From: an uncultured Candidatus Midichloriaceae bacterium
GTDB lineage: Bacteria > Pseudomonadota > Alphaproteobacteria > Rickettsiales > Midichloriaceae
Assembly (NCBI GenBank): GCA_905479795.1
Contig: CAJQNX010000009.1
Location: forward strand, 1-24,724
Reading direction: 5' to 3'
DNA: 24,724 bases
Below, piece by piece: positions 18,600 to 24,724 of the stretch (position 1 is the first letter of the stretch; each line of letters begins with the position of its first letter). Both the position numbers and the translations under genes were made by a program. The notes under the pieces are model-generated. The model saw nothing but the letters and a program-made list of their open reading frames with translations, was not told the origin of the DNA and ran no database searches.

Positions 18600-18628
18600 A
18601 ATATATTGTAGCTGATATCAAAACACAA
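18600..18628 (-). promoter_or_regulatory. Putative promoter of the prx-trxB-hemF-yqgE-ubiG run
   Basis: On the minus strand TTGTGT (18628-18623), a 17-bp spacer and TATATT (18605-18600), about 39 bp before the prx start codon. It lies in the 77-bp gap after the previous gene's stop. Prediction by eye only. Confidence 0.4.
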
Positions 18629-18638
18629 GATAATGAAT

Positions 18639-19610
18639 TTACAAATTCTTAATGATAGAAAATTTTATTGTACTGGGTCTTATATTTTTAGCAAATCTAT
18701 ATGAATAATCAAAAGCTACACTATACTTTTTATCAAGCATATAACTTATTTTTGTATTAATTTTATTTTCTATTTTTTTCTTATCTAAAAGAGAATGATG
18801 CTCAATATGTGATTTTAATTTTTCTTTTGTTTCCTCGCTTAAACCCTTGGTAGATATCTTTTTATAAATTGATGTAAAGGCATATCTTTCAAATGAATTT
18901 TTATATAACTGATTATGCTCTAATGAAAACAATAAAGAAATTTCATCTGTTAATTTTAACCCTAAAATTAAAGTCGCAAAAAATTCTTTGTGTTTAATTT
19001 GTGGATTCATTTTACCAGCAAACATTATTTCATAATAATTTTCTTTCAAATTTTTAAAATCAAATTTATTTGCATATGACAGCCCAATTTTAAGCGAAGG
19101 ATTAGAAATATCGGTACCGCCTTCTCCATGAATAGCTGCTGGGAATCCTAAAATAGAATCAACTGATATGCGATGATTTCCTTTTTTATATAACAAAGTT
19201 CTAAGCCCAATCTCATAATCCACACCTATGAAATTCATTTTCCCCTTATACTGATTAAAAGGAATAACTTCGGCACCTTGTGGATTAGCATCACTTTTTT
19301 CTATTTTTTTTATGTCCAAATCACTACAAATTCTTTGAATATCCAATTTACTTATAAGCGTAAATCTATCCGACAGCCCTTGTTCCTTATACTTTGTTAA
19401 AATAAGTTTTTTTGTATCATCTTTAAAAAATAAAGTTCTATTGTTATCCAAATTATAATCAAAAGAGCTCTTATAACCAGGATCAAATGTTAAACTATAA
19501 TCATTATATTTTTTATCTTTACCTCTTTCCCAAGCATATCCAAAAACAAAAGATGGGGTAAAGAATGATATAAGCAATAAAATTTTGATGCTATTCTTTG
19601 AGAATCTCAT
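18639..19610 (-). CDS. Predicted outer membrane beta-barrel protein, function unknown
   Basis: The protein is 323 aa. Residues 1-24 form a clear Sec signal peptide (basic start, hydrophobic ILLLISFF, cleavage probably after FVFG or FVFGYA). The rest contains many short alternating polar/hydrophobic stretches, for example ISVDSILGF, PSLKIGLSYANKF, FFATLILGLKLTDEISLLFSLEHN and YSVAFDYSYRFAKN, as expected for membrane beta strands. It lacks long hydrophobic helices. A Lys/Glu-rich segment near 250-275 could be a periplasmic or surface loop. I do not recognise the family. It overlaps the ccmC end by 20 bp, so it is translated from the cco-ccmC transcript. Confidence 0.72.
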   Translation of the reverse strand: MRFSKNSIKILLLISFFTPSFVFGYAWERGKDKKYNDYSLTFDPGYKSSFDYNLDNNRTLFFKDDTKKLILTKYKEQGLSDRFTLISKLDIQRICSDLDIKKIEKSDANPQGAEVIPFNQYKGKMNFIGVDYEIGLRTLLYKKGNHRISVDSILGFPAAIHGEGGTDISNPSLKIGLSYANKFDFKNLKENYYEIMFAGKMNPQIKHKEFFATLILGLKLTDEISLLFSLEHNQLYKNSFERYAFTSIYKKISTKGLSEETKEKLKSHIEHHSLLDKKKIENKINTKISYMLDKKYSVAFDYSYRFAKNIRPSTIKFSIIKNL

Positions 19611-20292
19611 TATTTATTTTCCTTCCAACTATCTCTAGTTGAATGCTAATCAATGTAATGAAAATTGCAAGGAAAAATAGTGAAAAAAACATAATAATCA
19701 ATGGATACAACATTGATTCATGGATTTTAGGACCATCAAAGGTAAGGACGCTACTCTTTTGATGCAGGGTTGCCCACAAATCCACTGAAAATTTAATTAT
19801 AGGAAGGTCTAATAGGCCTAAAATAGCAAATGCAGCTGCGATTTTTGCACTTCTTAATTCACTTTGAAATGAATTTCTAATCAAAAAATATAAAATTTCA
19901 AAACATAATAATATCAGCATGGAGGTTAATCTTGCATCCCAAATCCACCATGTACCCCATGCTGGTTTTCCCCAAATGGATCCTGTGATAAGCGTACAGA
20001 TCGATAAATAAATACTTACATATGCAAACGATTTTGCAAAAATATCATACATTGGATTTTTTGAAATAAGAAACAGTAATGAAAATATCCCAAGTGAAAA
20101 ATAAAAAGATATTGCAAGCCATGCAGATGGGACGTGCAAATATAATATTTTGACTAAATTCATTTGCAAATAATCATCAGGAGAGTCATAAAATATGACA
20201 TAGAGCCCCCATATAAAACAAAAGCATGATAGTATAAATGTAGTTATAGAAATTTTAGTTAAATGCTTTTTTAAGAATTGATAATTTATCAT
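19591..20292 (-). CDS. ccmC: Heme exporter/chaperone protein CcmC
   Basis: An integral inner-membrane protein of cytochrome c maturation system I that presents heme to CcmE. It is 233 aa with six hydrophobic segments. The tryptophan-rich WWD signature WGTWWIWDARLTS lies in the middle. LHVPSAWLAI and LDLPIIKFSVDLWATLHQ carry the two conserved His that bind heme at the outer face. Other ccm genes are not in the window, as expected for the scattered ccm genes of Rickettsiales. Its place directly after ccoP fits the need for heme c attachment on CcoO and CcoP. Confidence 0.95.
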   Translation of the reverse strand: MINYQFLKKHLTKISITTFILSCFCFIWGLYVIFYDSPDDYLQMNLVKILYLHVPSAWLAISFYFSLGIFSLLFLISKNPMYDIFAKSFAYVSIYLSICTLITGSIWGKPAWGTWWIWDARLTSMLILLCFEILYFLIRNSFQSELRSAKIAAAFAILGLLDLPIIKFSVDLWATLHQKSSVLTFDGPKIHESMLYPLIIMFFSLFFLAIFITLISIQLEIVGRKINNEILKE

Positions 20293-20310
20293 GGCAGTGT
20301 AATTTAAATA

Positions 20311-21156
20311 TTATTCTCCACCACCTAATTGGTGAATATATACAGCTAGTTGCTTAATTGTTGAATCAGATAATTTATCTTTCCAATAAGGCATGACACC
20401 AGCTCTGCCATTATATATCACATCATAAATAGTATTGTAATCATCTCCGTATAACCAAATGGCATCCTTAAGATTTGGCGCACCAAATTCCCTATCCCCT
20501 CTAGCATCTTTGCCATGACATGAAGCACAATGCTCTTGATACAGAGCGTCAGCACCCTTATTAAAAAGATCTTTATTATTTAAATTTAATATATATTTGG
20601 TCAATATATCAATTTGCTTAGATGTTAATATTTTATCTTTTCCAAAAGCAGCCATCGCAGAATCTCTAGTTTCTTCATGACCCGATCTTATACCATAATT
20701 TAGCGTAGTATATATATCATCAGTTTTTCCTCCCCATAACCATGCTCCTGATGTTAGATTTGGATAACCTATATTTCCTCCTCCTCCAGCACCATGGCAA
20801 ACTGCACAATTATTTTGAAATGCGGATTTACCACCTGCGTTTGCAAATTTCATTAAATTTTTATCTTTTAGTATTTCTTCAAAGCCACTTTTATCAAATT
20901 GCTCTTGATACTTACTCCTTATTTTCTCAATTTTTTCTACACCCTTCTTTAACTGTTTTTTAGATGACCAATCCAATATCCCCTTGCCATTTGGGACTGG
21001 CCAACTTGGATAAAGAAGCCAGTATATTAATGCAAAAAATAATGCTATGTAAAAAAACAATCTTAACCAAAATGGATCGGGGTTATCGTACTCCTTTATT
21101 CCATCCCATTCATGCCCCATAGTTTTTGGAGCTTTATTCTTTTTCAGTTTCTTCAT
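20311..21156 (-). CDS. ccoP: cbb3-type cytochrome c oxidase, diheme subunit III
   Basis: CcoP is the diheme cytochrome c subunit that takes electrons into the cbb3 oxidase. The 281-aa protein has an N-terminal membrane anchor (about 31-50) after HEWDGIKEYDNPDPFW, the CcoP signature. Two class I cytochrome c domains follow, with heme sites CAVCH (117-121) and CASCH (210-214). The start ATG overlaps the ccoQ stop (ATGA). 18 bp separate its stop from ccmC. Confidence 0.97.
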   Translation of the reverse strand: MKKLKKNKAPKTMGHEWDGIKEYDNPDPFWLRLFFYIALFFALIYWLLYPSWPVPNGKGILDWSSKKQLKKGVEKIEKIRSKYQEQFDKSGFEEILKDKNLMKFANAGGKSAFQNNCAVCHGAGGGGNIGYPNLTSGAWLWGGKTDDIYTTLNYGIRSGHEETRDSAMAAFGKDKILTSKQIDILTKYILNLNNKDLFNKGADALYQEHCASCHGKDARGDREFGAPNLKDAIWLYGDDYNTIYDVIYNGRAGVMPYWKDKLSDSTIKQLAVYIHQLGGGE

Positions 21157-21302
21157 TTTTTTTCTTCCTCATCTAAAGGAATTTTGCTTAATGATTCGTA
21201 TAATTTTTTGGACTTTGGTCTAAATATCCAACACATAAGTCCCACAACACTTACTCCTAAAAAAGACAGAGTAATTACCTTAATATAAAATATTTCATTC
21301 AT
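21153..21302 (-). CDS. ccoQ: cbb3-type cytochrome oxidase small subunit CcoQ
   Basis: A 49-aa protein found by reading the gap between ccoO and ccoP. It starts MNEIFYIKVI, has one membrane segment (about residues 6-26, TLSFLGVSVVGLMCWIF), then RPKSKKLYE and an acidic-lysine tail. This is the normal build of CcoQ/FixQ, a small subunit that stabilises the oxidase. The ATG lies 7 bp after the ccoO stop and its TGA overlaps the ccoP ATG by two bases. Confidence 0.85.
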   Translation of the reverse strand: MNEIFYIKVITLSFLGVSVVGLMCWIFRPKSKKLYESLSKIPLDEEEKK

Positions 21303-21309
21303 AAAGCAC

Positions 21310-22041
21310 CTACCAATCTCTACCTTGATTACTGCTTAAATCAATTTTATTCCCAAGACCTTGTAAATACGCAACTAATGCATCCATCTCCGTAATATAT
21401 TTAACTTTTCTATTAAATTTTCTAATTACCACCTTCTCTCCATACCTTTTTCTAAATTCCTCTATAGAGCTGGCCTCCTGATTAATACCAAGTTGCACAG
21501 ATAAATCATTCTTATAATTCTCTATATAATCTTTTGTGTACGGCATCCCTGATAGCTTTAAAGCAGACATTTTATTTTGTATATCACCTATTTGCAAATT
21601 TCTTTTAAGCAAAAATGGATATGCTGGCATAATTGATTCTGGCACTAATGATTGTGGATTATGCAAATGCTCTACATGCCAGTCATCTGAATATTTTTCC
21701 CCAACCCTTGCTAAATCTGGGCCTGTTCTTTTTGAACCCCAGGCAAATGGGTAATCATACATACTTTCAACAGCTAAAGAATAATGCCCATATCTTTCAA
21801 CTTCATCAGTTAATTTTCTGATTTGCTGACTATGACAACCATAACACCCCTCTCTTTTATATATAAAAAATCCTTGTAATTCTAATGGTGTATACATCCT
21901 TAGCTGTTCCGTTCTTTCAATAGCTATTTCTTTTTTGAACAAAGGAAAAATTTGAATAATAGCTCCAATTGACGTAACAATTATTGTCAGCACTAATAGT
22001 ATAAAAATATTTTTCTCTATTTTACTGTGGAAAGCACTCAT
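21310..22041 (-). CDS. ccoO: cbb3-type cytochrome c oxidase, monoheme subunit II
   Basis: CcoO is the monoheme cytochrome c subunit of the cbb3 oxidase. It is 243 aa with one N-terminal membrane anchor (about 11-33). The heme site is CYGCH (66-70) within YKREGCYGCHSQQIR, and WGSKRTGPDLARVG plus SIMPAYPFL (Met ligand) are family motifs. It starts 3 bp after the ccoN stop, so the two are coupled. Confidence 0.97.
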   Translation of the reverse strand: MSAFHSKIEKNIFILLVLTIIVTSIGAIIQIFPLFKKEIAIERTEQLRMYTPLELQGFFIYKREGCYGCHSQQIRKLTDEVERYGHYSLAVESMYDYPFAWGSKRTGPDLARVGEKYSDDWHVEHLHNPQSLVPESIMPAYPFLLKRNLQIGDIQNKMSALKLSGMPYTKDYIENYKNDLSVQLGINQEASSIEEFRKRYGEKVVIRKFNRKVKYITEMDALVAYLQGLGNKIDLSSNQGRDW

Positions 22042-22044
22042 AAA

Positions 22045-23454
22045 TTAAGCTAAATTGGGTTTTGCAATCTTGTTATTTTTAATTGTCATAATAGCATTAT
22101 AGGTCATAACTATAGCTCCACACCAGAATAAAAAGCCACCTATTGCTCTAATTAAATAATACGGACTTAAAATTTTAACAATTTCAATAAAGGAATATTT
22201 TAAAAACCCCATATCATCATAACTTCTCCACATCAGTCCCTGAGTAATACCTGCAGTCCACATTGAAGTGATATACAATACTATTCCTATAGAAGCGAGC
22301 CATAGATGAATGCTAATCAATTTCACAGAATACATATCCTTTTTGCCCCATAGATCAGGTATCATATGATATAACGCCCCAAAGCTAATTAACGCAACCC
22401 ATCCAAGAGCACCAGAATGAACATGACTAATTGTCCACTCAGTATAGTGACTCAAAGCATTAACTGACTTAATTGCCATCACAGGACCTTCAAATGTACT
22501 CATACCGTAAAAGGCCACAGCAATAATTAAAAACCTCAAAACAGGATCATCCCTCAATTTATGCCAAGCTCCGGATAAAGTCATCATGCCATTTACCATT
22601 CCACCCCATGATGGCAACCATAATATTATAGACATTGTCATCCCAAGCGTTTGAACCCAATCTGGCAAAGATGTATAAATTAAATGGTGTGGTCCAGCCC
22701 ATATATAAAGGAAAATGAGAGCCCAAAAATGTAAGATAGAAAGCCTATACGAATATATTGGCTTATTAGCTCTTTTAGGTATAAAATAGTACATTATACC
22801 TATAAATCCTGCGGTTAACCAAAATCCTACTGCATTATGTCCATACCACCATTGAATCATCGCAGATTGAACGCCAGAAAAGTACGATACACTCCCTGAA
22901 TCAGTCAATGACAATGGAATACTAATGTTGTTTCCAACATGTAGCACAGCAACCACAATTATAAAAGCAAGGAAAAACCAATTAGCAACATAAATATGTG
23001 GCTCTTTTCTATTTTTTAATGTCATTATATATACAAACAAATACGATAGCCATGTTATCGTGAGCAAAATATCTGCATACCACTCAGGCTCTGCATATTC
23101 TTTTCCTTGAGTAATACCCATTACGTATCCCGATGCAGCTAATAAAATAAATAGCTGAAAGGAATAAAAAATAAAGCTAACAATTTTAGAGGAATATACT
23201 CTCGTATGACACGTTCTTTGCACAATATAAAAAGATGTAGCAAATAATACATTACCCCCAAAGGCAAAAACAACACCACTAGTATGCACAGGCCTTAATC
23301 TACCAAAAGTAGTCCACTCCATCCCAAAATTAAGTTCAGGAAATACCATTTGGAACGCTATAAACACCCCCATTCCCATTCCGACAAGAGCCCAGAATAA
23401 AGAAGCAAGCACAAATAATCTTAGATTTTTATAGTCATAGTCGACTACGCTCAT
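22045..23454 (-). CDS. ccoN: cbb3-type cytochrome c oxidase, catalytic subunit I
   Basis: CcoN holds heme b, heme b3 and CuB and reduces O2 to water while pumping protons; the cbb3 type has high oxygen affinity. I take the ATG at 23454 (469 aa); a TTG at 23508 would add 18 residues with a poor match. About 12 membrane helices are visible. Key sites are RPVHTSGVVFAFGGN (low-spin heme His), WWYGHNAVGFWLT (CuB His), GPHHLIYTSLPDW (two CuB His), FYGMSTFEGP (cbb3-type active-site Tyr region) and SHVHSGALGW (two heme His). It heads the ccoNOQP set; no ccoGHIS assembly genes are in view. Confidence 0.97.
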   Translation of the reverse strand: MSVVDYDYKNLRLFVLASLFWALVGMGMGVFIAFQMVFPELNFGMEWTTFGRLRPVHTSGVVFAFGGNVLFATSFYIVQRTCHTRVYSSKIVSFIFYSFQLFILLAASGYVMGITQGKEYAEPEWYADILLTITWLSYLFVYIMTLKNRKEPHIYVANWFFLAFIIVVAVLHVGNNISIPLSLTDSGSVSYFSGVQSAMIQWWYGHNAVGFWLTAGFIGIMYYFIPKRANKPIYSYRLSILHFWALIFLYIWAGPHHLIYTSLPDWVQTLGMTMSIILWLPSWGGMVNGMMTLSGAWHKLRDDPVLRFLIIAVAFYGMSTFEGPVMAIKSVNALSHYTEWTISHVHSGALGWVALISFGALYHMIPDLWGKKDMYSVKLISIHLWLASIGIVLYITSMWTAGITQGLMWRSYDDMGFLKYSFIEIVKILSPYYLIRAIGGFLFWCGAIVMTYNAIMTIKNNKIAKPNLA

Positions 23455-23484
23455 AAACGGTATATATAAAATTTTAGCTAAGTT

Positions 23485-23512
23485 AGCATAAGTTAAAAAA
23501 GTAATCAATCAA
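23485..23512 (-). promoter_or_regulatory. Possible promoter of the cco-ccmC run
   Basis: On the minus strand TTGATT (23512-23507), a 16-bp spacer and TATGCT (23490-23485), about 31 bp before the chosen ccoN ATG. Its location downstream of the alternative TTG start supports the ATG. I see no clear Fnr-box palindrome. Confidence 0.35.
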
Positions 23513-23681
23513 TACAGTTTTTCGTAGATTAGAAAAGAAATGGCGCATCATGCTCAAAGCAAGTTTAGATTTTACTTTTAACCATATAATATAATTGAAA
23601 ATAAAAATATTTCATCATAGCATTTATTTCTATTAACAAATGACAGATTAATGGCAAGGATGATAAAAAAACCACATGGTG

Positions 23682-23687
23682 TATAAT
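23682..23687 (+). promoter_or_regulatory. Perfect -10 box before the toxin-like gene
   Basis: TATAAT lies 6 bp before an ATG at 23693, without a good -35 match 16-18 bp upstream. If used, the transcript would be almost leaderless. Weak evidence. Confidence 0.3.
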
Positions 23688-23692
23688 GCCGT

Positions 23693-24604
23693 ATGAATAG
23701 GGCTTTTAGGTCATAAACTTATTACAAGAGGGTTCTCCTAGTGGGCAGAAGTATTTAAATTTTGACCATAGTCTTGGACCATTTGGAATTGGTAGCAATT
23801 CCCGTGACGCAATATTAGATAAAGCAAGAAATGGCGACCTTTGGACTTTTGATATGCTACAAAAAAATTTTCCAATGAAGGTTGATATTATCAACAACGA
23901 TAAAATAAACCTCTCTAATCATAAAATACCAATAATTACCTACTTACCAACACAAATTTTCAATAATACTGATAATACTCTTTCTGATACAATTAATACT
24001 GCGAAATTCTCTATAACTATCACAACTACACAATCCTATTCTTACGATGCATCTTTAGAGGAAGGTCTTGAGTTATCGGTTGAAGTGGGAGATATCTTTG
24101 GTATAATGGATATAGGTAGAGATTTAACATTTAAGGCTACAGAAACACAAACTTGGTCAAAAAGTGAAGAGTCCTCAAATCTATACGAAAACTCAGAGGA
24201 AGTATCCACGCCAAAAGGGAAGTGTTTAGTGAGTACTGCACATTATACTAGCAATCACGCTACAATGAAATATACTTCTACAGCATTAGTGATGCCTGAC
24301 AGGAAATGTAGTTGGCGTCTATGGACAACAAGAAATTAATAACCCTGCATTTTTAGAATACTATATAAATAAAAATGCCAAAGGAATGACTGTAATCGAT
24401 TCTCATTCTACTCCTACACAAGCAAAGGTTACAATAAGTGGCACCGTGGAGGCTAATGCCTTTGGTGTAAGTACAATTCTAATCAACACTTTTGATTGTG
24501 ACATATATTGTAACAATCATCCTGATATTGTTGAGTGTCCTGGAGACAATGCATCGGCAACAATGGAAGCATATGCTCCATCACCTCAACATGAGGAATT
24601 ATAA
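23693..24604 (+). pseudogene. Aerolysin/ETX-MTX2-like beta-pore-forming toxin gene, interrupted by frameshift(s)
   Basis: One former gene of about 300 codons read in two main pieces. The first frame is open from 23710 to TAA at 24337. It lacks an early ATG (first at 23848), though an ATG at 23693 in another frame suggests a lost base near 23705. From about 24293 the next frame continues as CLTGNVVGVYGQQEINNPAF to the stop at 24604. After an N-terminal region (GPFGIGSNSRDAILDKARNG) comes the aerolysin-type core: PTQIFNNTDNT, the Ser/Thr-rich strand FSITITTTQSYSY, LEEGLELSVEVG, TFKATETQTWSKSEESSN, and VSTPKGKCLVSTA before the return strand. A Cys-containing tail (FDCDIYCNNHPDIVECPGD) follows. 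No signal peptide is visible. It is divergent from the cco run. The family call rests on pattern, not on a search; a non-toxin beta-rich protein is the alternative. Confidence 0.6.
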
Positions 24605-24631
24605 TTTTAAGTGAGATTTTTTCGCTCTTCT

Positions 24632-24641
24632 TCTCTAGAGA
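24632..24641. repeat. Short palindrome after the toxin-like gene
   Basis: TCTCTAGAGA is a perfect 10-bp palindrome inside a wider imperfect one (CTTCTTCTCT / AGAGAGAGGAG), 28 bp after the stop. It has no T-run, so a terminator role is uncertain. Confidence 0.35.
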
Positions 24642-24666
24642 GAGGAGATCATTACCCTCTATTTTC

Positions 24667-24707
24667 TCCTGATCACGTTTTCGGATTTCTGAATTACGTG
24701 ATCTGGA
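24667..24707. repeat. Inverted repeat at the right edge
   Basis: TCCTGATCACGT (24667-24678) and ACGTGATCTGGA (24696-24707) pair over 12 bp with one mismatch around a 17-nt loop; the inner 8 bp (GATCACGT) are exact. It may be a transcript hairpin, a protein-binding site or the edge of a repeated element that continues beyond the window. Confidence 0.5.
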
Positions 24708-24724
24708 GGTGAAATTTTATCCTC

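Noticed and set aside
23706..23897. Minus-strand open frame of 63 codons
   Set aside because: Opposite to the toxin-like gene; the plus-strand reading has longer and more protein-like content.

Overview
The window comes from an AT-rich alphaproteobacterium, most probably a member of the Rickettsiales. Three things point there: a 23S-5S rRNA pair with no 16S gene upstream (the split rRNA arrangement of that order), several decaying pseudogenes, and a gene set centred on aerobic respiration. A complete ccoNOQP cbb3 oxidase set is absent from Rickettsia but has been reported in Midichloria, so a Midichloriaceae-like or deeper-branching lineage is my best inference. The sequence alone does not prove it.

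Layout. 1-1234 (+): 3' part of holB, overlapping lspA. 1247-2961 (-): a class II glutamine amidotransferase and a RimK-like ATP-grasp ligase, apparently one operon. 2987-3873: two ~118-bp direct repeats, copies of the sdhC leader, on either side of a truncated MFS transporter fragment (-). 3864-6467 (+): sdhC-sdhD-sdhA, without sdhB. 6519-6977 (-): an unrecognised small protein starting with an RGRPK motif. 6978-8780: no intact gene, but remains of mrp (-), an unrecognised gene (-) and fabD (+). 8795-11757 (-): 5S and 23S rRNA with clear processing stems, a terminator and an upstream promoter. 12004-12951 (-): ispH. 13022-14802 (+): queD, a class II aldolase-like protein and a membrane-anchored cytochrome c. 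14852-18561 (-): a five-gene run prx-trxB-hemF-yqgE-ubiG. 18639-23454 (-): a six-gene run ccoN-ccoO-ccoQ-ccoP-ccmC-predicted outer membrane protein. 23693-24604 (+): a broken gene that looks like an aerolysin/ETX-MTX2-type beta-pore-forming toxin. The right edge carries inverted repeats.

How it works together. Succinate dehydrogenase feeds the quinone pool, and UbiG completes ubiquinone. The cbb3 oxidase takes electrons from c-type cytochromes, with CycM-like cytochrome c as a possible carrier. CcmC handles heme for c-type cytochrome maturation and HemF makes the heme precursor. Peroxiredoxin and thioredoxin reductase form a peroxide defence pair beside them. LspA and IspH serve lipoprotein maturation and isoprenoid (including quinone side chain) synthesis.

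The least explained parts are the toxin-like gene, the duplicated sdhC leader around an MFS fragment, the outer membrane protein translationally linked to ccmC, and the pseudogene cluster that includes a dead copy of the normally essential fabD.
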